Positions 36,333 to 44,799 of a stretch of DNA of 64,000 nt are shown here, piece after piece. Location: positions 1 through 64,000 of the forward strand of contig CANMUP010000004.1 of assembly GCA_947501105.1 (NCBI GenBank), in the 5' to 3' direction. The notes below the pieces were generated by a model, which saw only the letters and a list, made by a program, of their open reading frames with translations, ran no database searches and had not been told where the DNA came from. How positions within the stretch are numbered: position 1 is the first letter of the stretch; every line of letters starts with the position of its first letter. Origin of the DNA: an uncultured Flaviramulus sp. (GTDB lineage Bacteria; Bacteroidota; Bacteroidia; Flavobacteriales; Flavobacteriaceae). Both the position numbers and the translations under genes were made by a program.

Positions 36333-37148
36333 ATGCAACAGATTATAAATTTTATAATAAGAAACAAAACGTTTTTGTTATTCTTGTTACTGTTTTTTAT
36401 ATCTATTGTTTTCACTATACAATCCCATTCGTATCATAAAAGCAAGTTTATAAATTCTGCCAATTTTTTAACTGGTGGTATTTACAATTCTGTTAATAAT
36501 ATTAGTGAGTATTTAAGTTTAAAATCTCAAAACCAGATTTTATCAGAAGAAAACAATCGCTTAAAATCACTTTTATTTAATTCTGAAAACACAACCGATT
36601 CTACCTACACTGATAGCGTAACTTATAATGGTTTATACAAAATTCATACAGCAAAAATCATAAAGAATAGCTATTCGGCAACTGATAATATTTTATTAAT
36701 TAACAAAGGCACTAAAGATAGTATTAAAGAAGATTTTGGAATTATTACTAGTAAAGGTATTTTGGGGATAATTGATAATTCTAGTAACAACTATTCAACT
36801 GTTATATCAATTTTAAATACAACAAGTAATATTAGTGCTCAACTAAAAAACACAAATCATTTTGGGTCTTTAACCTGGAATGGTGAGTCTCCAAATATTG
36901 TACAACTAACGGATGTTGAAAAAATAGCTCCAGTTAAAGAAGGGGATACTATTGTTACTTCTGGGCTTTCTTCAATTTTTCCAAAAGACATTCATATTGG
37001 TATTGTTAAAGATTTCAAATTAGATATTGCCGAAAATTATTATGAAATTAATGTAACTCTATTTAATGATATGACCAATCTTGAACATGTTCATATTATA
37101 GAGAATAAAGATATTGAAGAAATTACTAATCTGTTAAATTCTAACTAA
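36333..37148 (+). CDS. mreC: Rod shape-determining protein MreC
   Basis: 271 residues. One N-terminal transmembrane helix (about 13-30), a coiled coil (about 55-90, LKSQNQILSEENNRLKSLLF) and the periplasmic beta domain with GTKDSIKEDFGIITSKGILGI in part, typical of MreC. It connects PBP2/RodA to MreB. It ends one base before mreD. Confidence 0.93.
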   Translation: MQQIINFIIRNKTFLLFLLLFFISIVFTIQSHSYHKSKFINSANFLTGGIYNSVNNISEYLSLKSQNQILSEENNRLKSLLFNSENTTDSTYTDSVTYNGLYKIHTAKIIKNSYSATDNILLINKGTKDSIKEDFGIITSKGILGIIDNSSNNYSTVISILNTTSNISAQLKNTNHFGSLTWNGESPNIVQLTDVEKIAPVKEGDTIVTSGLSSIFPKDIHIGIVKDFKLDIAENYYEINVTLFNDMTNLEHVHIIENKDIEEITNLLNSN

Positions 37149-37655
37149 ATGAATAGTATTATTTCTTTAAACGGTGTTCGTTTTTTAGTTCTTGTTTTAG
37201 TACAGGTAATAATATGCAGTCATATCAATTTTTTAGGATATGTAAATCCGAATATTTACATACTCTTCATCATATTATTTCCAGTAAAAAACAATCGATC
37301 ATTATTCATATTCATGAGTTTTTTATTAGGGTTAATCATCGATTTATTTTTAGATTCAGGTGGTATTCACGCAGCCGCTTGTGTTTTTATAGCCTACGCA
37401 AGACCAATCATATTAAAGTTTTCGTTTGGTATGGTTTACGAACACCAAAACATGAAATTTAACACTGTAGATTTTGGTGCTAAACTCACCTATATCACCA
37501 TAATGGCTGTTACGCATCACATTATTTTATATAGTTTGGAAATTTTTAGCATTTCAAAAATAATTTTAACCCTCCAAAAAACGTTATTCTCAAGTATATT
37601 TACTATTATACTATGTGTTTTACTAATTATTATTTTTAGCCGAAAATCTAAATGA
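37149..37655 (+). CDS. mreD: Rod shape-determining membrane protein MreD
   Basis: 168 residues with five to six transmembrane helices. The motif VNPNIYILFIILFP and the GLIIDLFLDSGGIHAAACVFIAY stretch (in part) match MreD of Bacteroidota. It begins immediately after the mreC stop and overlaps mrdA by 4 bp (ATGA). Confidence 0.9.
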   Translation: MNSIISLNGVRFLVLVLVQVIICSHINFLGYVNPNIYILFIILFPVKNNRSLFIFMSFLLGLIIDLFLDSGGIHAAACVFIAYARPIILKFSFGMVYEHQNMKFNTVDFGAKLTYITIMAVTHHIILYSLEIFSISKIILTLQKTLFSSIFTIILCVLLIIIFSRKSK

Positions 37656-39589
37656 GACAACTTTTACTTTATATATCTGTAATTTTTGTTGGTTTATTAT
37701 TTATAGCTAGACTTTTTTATCTACAAGTATATACTTCAACTGAACATAATTTATTTGAAGATAATGCCATTAGAAAAGTTTATGATTATCCAAAACGTGG
37801 TTTTGTATATGATAGAAACGGAAAACTTTTAGTTGCCAATCAATCTTCTTATGATGTTATGGTTATTCCTCGTGAGGTTGAACCTTTAGACACACTTGAG
37901 TTTTGCTCGTTATTAAAAGTTGATACCACTTACTTCAAAAAAAGGTTAAAAAAAGCCAGAGTTTATTCTCCTAGATTGCCATCAGTTTTTTTATCGCATT
38001 TATCAAAAGAAGATTACGCTGTTTTGCAAGAAAAGATGCGAAAATTTGATGGTTTTTATATTCAAAAAAGATCACTTAGAAACTACGAAACCTCAATTGG
38101 CGCTAATGTTTTAGGTGATATCGGCGAAGTTAACAATAGAGATATAAAAAAAGATCCCTATTACAGAATGGGTGATTTAATTGGTAGGCAAGGCGTAGAA
38201 GCTTCTTATGAAGATATATTACGAGGTGTAAAAGGTATTAAGTTTATTCAAAAAGACAGGTTTAACAGAAATATTGGTCCTTATAAAGATGGTAAGTTTG
38301 ACACCATTCCTGAGCAAGGCAAAGACATCACCATAACCATCGATGCTAAATTACAAGAATACGGTGAGCTACTCATGCAAAACAAACGTGGTGGCGTTAT
38401 CGCAATTGAACCTTCAACAGGAGAAATACTAGCCATGGTAGCTGCCCCAACTTATGACCCTAATATATTAGTAGGAAGAGGTAGATCAAAAAATTTCACT
38501 AAACTTTTTAATGATTCTATTGCAAAGCCATTATTTAATAGAAGCTTGCAAGGGGTTTACGAACCTGGGTCACCTTTTAAATTAATGAATGCTCTAATTG
38601 GTTTGCAAGAAGGCGTGTTAACACCTAACGAAACGGTAACCTGTTACGCTGGTTATAAATACGGAAATCGTTTTATGAAATGCCACTGCTATATTGGCAA
38701 AAGAAACAATTTGATTAGCGGTATTCAAGAATCTTGTAATGCTTATTTTGCTACAGCGTATAGAAAAATTTTAGATAAAAATGGGAGTGCTTCTGAAGGC
38801 ATTGATGCGTGGAGCAAACATGCTAAAAGTTTTGGTTTAGGTAATTTTTTAGGGTACGATTTAAAAGTAGGACAGAAGGGTAGAATTCCAGATAGAGATT
38901 ATTACAAAAGAATATATCCAAAAACCTTTTATTCAACTTATACTATATCTAACGCTATTGGTCAAGGTGAGGTAGCAACTACACCTATTCAATTAGCTAA
39001 TATGATTGCCGCAATTGCCAATAGAGGACATTACTACACACCTCATATTATTAAATCTATTGAAGGCGAAACACTTCCGGATAAGTTTACAACTCCAAAA
39101 TACACAACCATTGATAAAGCAAATTTTGAACCTGTAATAGAAGGTATGCATCAGGTTTACAAAAAAGGAACAGCGCAATGGGTACAAGTAAAGGATATTG
39201 ATATTTGTGGTAAAACAGGAACTGTTGAAAATTTTGCTATTATTGATAGTTTAAAAACACAGTTAACCGATCATTCTATTTTTGTAGCTTTTGCCCCAAA
39301 AGAGAACCCAAAAATAGCACTTGCTGTATTTGTTGAGAATGGTTATTGGGGTAGTAGATTTGCTGGAAAAATTGCCAGCTTAATGATTGAAAAGCATATT
39401 AAAGGTAAAATAACAAGAACAGATTTAGAAGATTGGCTTTTAAGACATAGTTTGGAAGACGAATATGCTAAACCTTATTCTGGTGAACCTTTTCAAATTA
39501 ACGGAAAAACAAAACTACAAGTTGTTGATGATAAAGAATATACCCGTTTAAAAAAACAGTTAGTCAGAATTAGTAAAGCAACAAATTAA
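37652..39589 (+). CDS. mrdA: Penicillin-binding protein 2 (elongation transpeptidase)
   Basis: 645 residues. One N-terminal membrane helix, a dimerisation domain with DRNGKLLVANQSSYDV, then the transpeptidase domain. Active motifs: SxxK in YEPGSPFKLMNA, SxN in IQESCNAYF, KTGT in DICGKTGTVEN. It cross-links peptidoglycan on the lateral wall together with RodA, whose gene overlaps by one base (TAATG). Confidence 0.96.
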   Translation: MRQLLLYISVIFVGLLFIARLFYLQVYTSTEHNLFEDNAIRKVYDYPKRGFVYDRNGKLLVANQSSYDVMVIPREVEPLDTLEFCSLLKVDTTYFKKRLKKARVYSPRLPSVFLSHLSKEDYAVLQEKMRKFDGFYIQKRSLRNYETSIGANVLGDIGEVNNRDIKKDPYYRMGDLIGRQGVEASYEDILRGVKGIKFIQKDRFNRNIGPYKDGKFDTIPEQGKDITITIDAKLQEYGELLMQNKRGGVIAIEPSTGEILAMVAAPTYDPNILVGRGRSKNFTKLFNDSIAKPLFNRSLQGVYEPGSPFKLMNALIGLQEGVLTPNETVTCYAGYKYGNRFMKCHCYIGKRNNLISGIQESCNAYFATAYRKILDKNGSASEGIDAWSKHAKSFGLGNFLGYDLKVGQKGRIPDRDYYKRIYPKTFYSTYTISNAIGQGEVATTPIQLANMIAAIANRGHYYTPHIIKSIEGETLPDKFTTPKYTTIDKANFEPVIEGMHQVYKKGTAQWVQVKDIDICGKTGTVENFAIIDSLKTQLTDHSIFVAFAPKENPKIALAVFVENGYWGSRFAGKIASLMIEKHIKGKITRTDLEDWLLRHSLEDEYAKPYSGEPFQINGKTKLQVVDDKEYTRLKKQLVRISKATN

Positions 39590-40866
39590 TGGTTAGAGAA
39601 ACGAATAGACATTTTAAATTCGACTGGATTACCATTATTCTTTTCTTGTTATTAGTTGGTTTTGGGTATTTAAATATTTTATCAGCGTCACATTCAGGAA
39701 GTAATATAGATTACCTTGATTTCTCACAACCATATGGTAAGCAGCTCATTTTTATTTTTTTAACCTTTGGGTTAATTGTGGTTTTGTTAGCCGTCGATGC
39801 TAAGTTTTACGAACGCTTCTCCAGTATAATTTACATAGTTTCCATGCTGTCCTTAGTCGGGCTTTTTATTTTTGGGAAAAATGTTAATGGCGCCACGTCA
39901 TGGTACGCCATTGGAGGCATGACTATACAACCTAGTGAGTTTGCTAAAATGGCAACTGCTTTAGCCGTCGCCAAATACATTAGTGATTTAAACACTAATG
40001 TTAAAAACTTAGCGGATCAAATAAAAACTCTAATAATTATAGCAATTCCTGCCATTTTAGTGTTATTACAAAATGACACAGGTAGCACCATTGTATATGG
40101 CGCGTTCTTTTTTGTTTTGTATCGTGAAGGTTTACCTAAATATTATTTAACCATAGGTATATTCATTATTTTAGTTTCAATTTTATCTTTAAAATTCGGA
40201 GCAGGAATAACTTCTATTATTTCAACTATATTAATTATTGGTTTTTATTTTATAGGTAAAAAGAAATTACACCTGTTTCAGTCTTTATTTATTTTAATAG
40301 CAGCCATTGGTATTTCTTTTGGAATAAAATTCTTTTATCAAAGTATATTAAAACCGCACCAACAAGACCGAATTAGTCTTTGGCTAAGACTAGAAAAGGA
40401 TCCAGTTAAATTAGAACAAATGAAAAAAACATTTGCTTATAATTTAAACGAGTCTGAAAAGGCAATTAGCTCGGGAGGTATTACAGGCAGAGGTTTTATG
40501 GAAGGCACAAGAACCACAGGTAAATTTGTGCCAGAACAGCACACCGATTATATTTTTAGTACCGTTGGCGAGGAATGGGGGTTTTTAGGAAGTGCCTTTG
40601 TTGTTGTTCTTTTTGTTCTGCTTATAATACGTATTCTTCATCTGGCTGAACAACAAAAAACACAATTTAGTAGAGTTTACGGGTATGGTGTGGCGTCAAT
40701 TATCTTCATACACTTTCTTATTAATATTGGTATGGTAATGGGGTTAATTCCTACCATAGGCATTCCATTACCCATGTTTAGCTACGGCGGTTCTGGTCTT
40801 TGGGCATTCACTATTTTACTATTTATATTTATTAAACTAGACTCTAATAAAATTAATGAATGGTAA
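39589..40866 (+). CDS. rodA: SEDS peptidoglycan polymerase RodA
   Basis: 425 residues, ten transmembrane helices. SEDS hallmarks: GGMTIQPSEFAKM, QNDTGSTIVYGAFFF, a long extracellular loop with SSGGITGRGFMEGTR and TDYIFSTVGEEWGFLG, and IPTIGIPLPMFSYGGSG at the end. It polymerises glycan strands with PBP2. Last gene of the rod operon. Confidence 0.96.
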   Translation: MVRETNRHFKFDWITIILFLLLVGFGYLNILSASHSGSNIDYLDFSQPYGKQLIFIFLTFGLIVVLLAVDAKFYERFSSIIYIVSMLSLVGLFIFGKNVNGATSWYAIGGMTIQPSEFAKMATALAVAKYISDLNTNVKNLADQIKTLIIIAIPAILVLLQNDTGSTIVYGAFFFVLYREGLPKYYLTIGIFIILVSILSLKFGAGITSIISTILIIGFYFIGKKKLHLFQSLFILIAAIGISFGIKFFYQSILKPHQQDRISLWLRLEKDPVKLEQMKKTFAYNLNESEKAISSGGITGRGFMEGTRTTGKFVPEQHTDYIFSTVGEEWGFLGSAFVVVLFVLLIIRILHLAEQQKTQFSRVYGYGVASIIFIHFLINIGMVMGLIPTIGIPLPMFSYGGSGLWAFTILLFIFIKLDSNKINEW

Positions 40867-40928
40867 GTTTAATTCAACAAATTTAAAGATTAATACGTAT
40901 CTTGAATTACTAAACTTTTTTTGCTTAA

Positions 40929-41879
40929 ATGAAAAAACACTTCTTTTTAATGCTTTCAGCATTAATCTTAATTAATACTAGCTGCAGTTCTTCTGATTCT
41001 AATGAGCAGGTCCCAATAGAAGAAACTAAAGCTGTTGGTGAGTTTATTGATGATTGGTCTTTTAGGGTTTTTCCTAAATTAGGAGATAATTTTGATTTAG
41101 CAGAATTTAAAATATGGGTTCCTGAAGACGCAAGTAATTTAAGAGCCATTTTAATTTTATCAAACCATGCAAACGGAGGATCATTTGGCTGGCTAAGCCT
41201 AGACGAATGGAGAAGCTATGCAAGAACCGAAAAATTAGCGCTCATGGCTATTAATGTAGAAACAACTACGGCTGATGGGTTTTACACTAATGCTAGTGGT
41301 GGTAGTGGTGATGCTTTAATAAAAGCACTTGACACTATAACCTATAAAAATAATTTAACTGATATAAACAAACTTCCTTTTTTAATGAAAGGCTATTCAG
41401 CGGGTGGAGTTTTTAGTTATTACTTTTCTGATTTTAAGCCTGAACGCATTATTGCTTTTGTAAACATTAGAGGAGGTGCGATTGGTTTAACTGCTGACCC
41501 TAATAACAACACTCCTGGACTCATGTTATTGGGTGAAAACGATGCCGTTTCGCGAAATCAAAACATGGGTGGTGTAGTACTTTCAAAAAGAGATAAAGGT
41601 GGAGCCTTTAGTTATGCCATTGAACCCGATGTTGATCATTTTGGAAATTTAGGCCCTTCTTGGGAATTAACAAGAGCTTTTTTCTCTGTAGCACTAGACA
41701 AAAGACTTACACCTGGTTCTAATACACTTAATATTATTCCTGAAAATACAGGTTGGTTAGGAAATAACGCTACAAAAGAAATATTTGCATTTGGTGATTA
41801 CCCTAATCCGACAAAAAATGCCTCTTGGTTAATCGATGAGTCTTTTGCATTAAAATGGAAAGCGTACCAAGCCAATTAA
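40929..41879 (+). CDS. Lipoprotein with alpha/beta-hydrolase fold
   Basis: 316 residues. Lipoprotein signal MKKHFFLMLSALILINTSC, then acidic/serine-rich SSSDSNEQ. A nucleophile elbow MKGYSAGGVFSYYF (GxSxG), an acid GENDAVSRN and a histidine DVDHFGNLG make a plausible Ser-Asp-His triad. It resembles feruloyl/polyhydroxybutyrate-depolymerase-like hydrolases, but the substrate is not visible. It faces gldC, tail to tail. Confidence 0.8.
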   Translation: MKKHFFLMLSALILINTSCSSSDSNEQVPIEETKAVGEFIDDWSFRVFPKLGDNFDLAEFKIWVPEDASNLRAILILSNHANGGSFGWLSLDEWRSYARTEKLALMAINVETTTADGFYTNASGGSGDALIKALDTITYKNNLTDINKLPFLMKGYSAGGVFSYYFSDFKPERIIAFVNIRGGAIGLTADPNNNTPGLMLLGENDAVSRNQNMGGVVLSKRDKGGAFSYAIEPDVDHFGNLGPSWELTRAFFSVALDKRLTPGSNTLNIIPENTGWLGNNATKEIFAFGDYPNPTKNASWLIDESFALKWKAYQAN

Positions 41880-41884
41880 ATTAT

Positions 41885-42220
41885 TTATTTTTTTAGCTCT
41901 AATTTTTCAGCAAAATAATCACAAAAATCTTTCATTGTTGCCGTCATCTTTTCATCTTGCGTAGCTCTATTAAATGTATCGCTCATAGCCACAAGGGTTT
42001 GATGAAAAAACACTTTCATTTCATCAACAGGCATATCTTTAGTCCATAAATCTATACGCAACGTTTCTTGAGTTTTAGCATCCCAAACGGCTAGCATCAT
42101 GGCTTTAGCTTCTTCATTGGTTATGCCACCGTCTTGGGCTGTCCAATACAAACTTTCTGGAATTCTATTTTCATCTAACTCAACTTGTAATTCTATCTTG
42201 GAGGTATGCTTTTTTTCCAT
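41885..42220 (-). CDS. gldC: Gliding motility protein GldC
   Basis: 111 residues, no signal peptide. The start MEKKHTSKIELQVELDENRI and the motif LYWTAQDGGITNEEAKAMML (in part), with WTKDMPVDEMKVFFHQTL, match GldC. In F. johnsoniae it enhances rather than enables gliding. It overlaps the gldB stop by one base (TAATG), so the two are translated together. Confidence 0.93.
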   Translation of the reverse strand: MEKKHTSKIELQVELDENRIPESLYWTAQDGGITNEEAKAMMLAVWDAKTQETLRIDLWTKDMPVDEMKVFFHQTLVAMSDTFNRATQDEKMTATMKDFCDYFAEKLELKK

Positions 42221-43188
42221 TACTTACGTGGTTTAAACTTGGTATTATTAAATATTTCTTCAGTAGATTTTATTAACATATCTTTTAAAGACACATCATT
42301 TTGTTGCATATAAGCACGTACAATTTGCCAACCAATGTATTGCCCTAAGCGTCCTGGAGAATCGGCATCAATTTCTTCTAAATAAAACTTAGTAAAAGGT
42401 GCAGGATTTATAAATCTACTAGGTAATTTAGAGTCTGTACTAAACAACAGCTCACGCTCAACAAAATAGCGCCATATATAACTCTCATTAGCAATAGCCC
42501 AATCAAATTCCTCTTGGGTATAGCCAACACGCTCCGCTTCAGTTTTAAATGGAATAATAACATCTTTAAAATATAGCTGTTTTCCAGAATAAATCATTTC
42601 ATCTAGCAAAGTCCTTTTTTGTGATTGATAGGTGTATTTCTTAGCATATTCACTGGCTATGTCTACAACAAGTTGTTCCTTTTTTAAATTTGTTCTTACA
42701 AATTTGGGAATGTTACCATAAACATAAAACTCATGATTATTACCTAAATAATTATCTAAAGCTATTACAGCTATAGTATCTGTAATAACTACCCTATTTC
42801 TATAATCTACATCATTAGTTACCGTAATAATTCTTGGAGGATTAAATTCTGTAAAATAAAATTTTAAATGATTGAATAACGATTCTATTTCTGTTTCTAC
42901 ATCATTAAAAACAGTAAATACTTTATCTACTTCATTAAATAATTGAATCTGTAACGTATCGGTCTTTTTAGCTATCCAAAACGAATCTGGATACTTTTTA
43001 GGAAACATAAAAGGATAAGTCCTTTTTAACTTTAACAAATCCTCTAAAGAGGCCTCGGCAAATAATCTGTCAAAACGTTCTACAGAAATATCTGTATTTA
43101 CTTTAGCAATATCTTTTTGGAGTTCATTATTTTTTTTACATGATATAGCTATCAAAATAATACCAAATAATAAGATTACATTTTTCAT
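42220..43188 (-). CDS. gldB: Gliding motility lipoprotein GldB
   Basis: 322 residues from the ATG at 43188, chosen because it gives a clean lipoprotein signal (MKNVILLFGIILIAISC, lipobox IAISC); an ATG at 43206 adds six residues. The mature protein holds DISVERFDRLFAEASLEDL and LGQYIGWQIVRAYMQQN, conserved in GldB. GldB is required for gliding and type IX secretion in F. johnsoniae. It is divergent from nadE. Confidence 0.93.
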   Translation of the reverse strand: MKNVILLFGIILIAISCKKNNELQKDIAKVNTDISVERFDRLFAEASLEDLLKLKRTYPFMFPKKYPDSFWIAKKTDTLQIQLFNEVDKVFTVFNDVETEIESLFNHLKFYFTEFNPPRIITVTNDVDYRNRVVITDTIAVIALDNYLGNNHEFYVYGNIPKFVRTNLKKEQLVVDIASEYAKKYTYQSQKRTLLDEMIYSGKQLYFKDVIIPFKTEAERVGYTQEEFDWAIANESYIWRYFVERELLFSTDSKLPSRFINPAPFTKFYLEEIDADSPGRLGQYIGWQIVRAYMQQNDVSLKDMLIKSTEEIFNNTKFKPRK

Positions 43189-43233
43189 ATAAAACTTAAA
43201 CGACATAAATTTTTATTAATTGAGTGTTTCGTT

Positions 43234-43241
43234 TATTTTTG
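43234..43241 (+). promoter_or_regulatory. -7 element TATTTTTG of nadE
   Basis: A full TAnnTTTG match, 39 bp ahead of the nadE ATG. It rules out the longer frame from 43224. No clear -33 TTG at the usual distance. Confidence 0.5.
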
Positions 43242-43280
43242 TTTGCAAAGGTACTATTCTTAGATTTAAATTCATTTAAT

Positions 43281-44069
43281 ATGCAAACAGAAAAAGTAGT
43301 CGATCATATTGTTAATTGGTTAAAAGAATATGCAACTAATGCCCGTGTAAATGGATTTGTAGTGGGAATATCTGGTGGTATAGATTCTGCAGTTACATCA
43401 ACCTTATGTGCTAAAACTGGTTTAAATATTTTATGTGTTGAAATGCCCATCCACCAAGCTCCAAGCCATGTTACCAGAGCTCAAGAACACATTGCACATT
43501 TAAAACAAAAGTTTGATAATGTTGATGATACTCGCACTGATTTAACCCCTGTTTTTGAAGAATTTAAAACTGAAGTGTTTTTTGATGGAGACCAAGCTAC
43601 TATTGATATGGCTTTGGCGAATACTAGAGCACGCTTACGAATGACAACACTTTACTATTACGCAGGTCTTTATAAATTATTAGTAGCCGGAACTGGTAAT
43701 AAAGTTGAAGATTTTGGAGTTGGTTTTTACACCAAATATGGTGATGGTGGTGTTGATTTAAGCCCCATAGCAGATTTGATGAAGTCTGAAGTTTATAAAT
43801 TAGGTGAATTTTTACAAGTCCCAGAATCTATAATGAAAGCAGCTCCTAGCGATGGTTTATTTGGAGATGCCAGAAGTGATGAAGATCAAATTGGAGCTAC
43901 ATATCCAGAGCTCGAATGGGCAATGCAAATGGATGAAGAAGGTAAGACCGAAAACAACCTTTCTGGTAGAGAGCTGGAGGCTTTTAAAATCTATAAACGT
44001 TTTAATACATCGAACAAGCATAAAATGGTCCCTATACCTATTTGCAAAATTCCTAGTAATTTTAAGTAA
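43281..44069 (+). CDS. nadE: NAD(+) synthase, ammonia-dependent
   Basis: 262 residues from MQTEKVVDH. The ATP-pyrophosphatase P-loop GISGGIDSAV (about 30-39), the adenylation-site GTGNKVEDFGVGFYTKYGDG and PSDGLFGDARSDEDQIG are all present. No glutaminase domain is fused, so it should use ammonia. It makes NAD from deamido-NAD. It is divergent from gldB, an arrangement I recall from other Flavobacteriaceae. Confidence 0.95.
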   Translation: MQTEKVVDHIVNWLKEYATNARVNGFVVGISGGIDSAVTSTLCAKTGLNILCVEMPIHQAPSHVTRAQEHIAHLKQKFDNVDDTRTDLTPVFEEFKTEVFFDGDQATIDMALANTRARLRMTTLYYYAGLYKLLVAGTGNKVEDFGVGFYTKYGDGGVDLSPIADLMKSEVYKLGEFLQVPESIMKAAPSDGLFGDARSDEDQIGATYPELEWAMQMDEEGKTENNLSGRELEAFKIYKRFNTSNKHKMVPIPICKIPSNFK

Positions 44070-44169
44070 TTATTGTGATTTTGACAAAAAGTCTTATCTT
44101 TACCGTTAGGTAACTCTCTCAATTATAGTTGTAAACCTCTCACAGCTATAATAATAAAACCCTAGAACA

Positions 44170-44799
44170 ATGATAAAATTACTATTAGCAGACAACCATC
44201 CAATTATTAGGAAGGGATTAGAACATCTTTTTTCGGCTTCTTCAAACATTAAAATTGTAGGAAGTGTAGATGATGGCGAAGCCATTTTAGAATTTGTTAA
44301 AAATAATGATGTTGACATTATTTTAACTGAAACTGACTTTCCAAAACTTAACGGTTTAACCGTTTTACGTTATTTAAAGAAAGACTATCCAGACATTAAA
44401 ACCATTATTTTTAGTGGTCAACCAGAAGAAGTATATGGCATTAATGCCATTAAAGCTGGAGCTTCAGGATACATCTCTAAATCAGTTAATATCATAACCA
44501 TTAACGATGCCATTTTAAGGGTTTCTGATGGTGGTATTTACTTAAGTGATGCGCTAACACAACAATTAGCTTTTGGAAGTAAAGCGAATAAATCTGGAGC
44601 TTTTTACAAAAAGCTATCTACTCGTGAGTCGGAAGTTTTAAAACTTTTAACGATTGGTAGAAAAAACAAAGAAATTTCTAAAGAGCTAGATATTAACGAA
44701 AAAACGGTAAGCACTTACAAAGCACGTTTAATGAGAAAACTAAAAGTTAATAATTTAGTTGATCTTGTAAATCAAGCAAAGCTTTCTGCTGAATTATAA
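44170..44799 (+). CDS. NarL/LuxR-type response regulator with Glu at the phosphorylation site
   Basis: 209 residues. Receiver domain (1-120) with D8 in LLLADNHP and a conserved lysine in GYISKS. The normal phosphoacceptor aspartate is E54 (IILTETDFPKLNG). A LuxR-type HTH occupies about 145-205 (STRESEVLKLLTIGRKNKEIS, then INEKTVSTYKARLMRKL). Glutamate at this position can mimic the phosphorylated state, so it may be active without a kinase. No kinase gene is adjacent. Its stop overlaps the facing dnaG stop by 6 bp. Confidence 0.9.
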   Translation: MIKLLLADNHPIIRKGLEHLFSASSNIKIVGSVDDGEAILEFVKNNDVDIILTETDFPKLNGLTVLRYLKKDYPDIKTIIFSGQPEEVYGINAIKAGASGYISKSVNIITINDAILRVSDGGIYLSDALTQQLAFGSKANKSGAFYKKLSTRESEVLKLLTIGRKNKEISKELDINEKTVSTYKARLMRKLKVNNLVDLVNQAKLSAEL

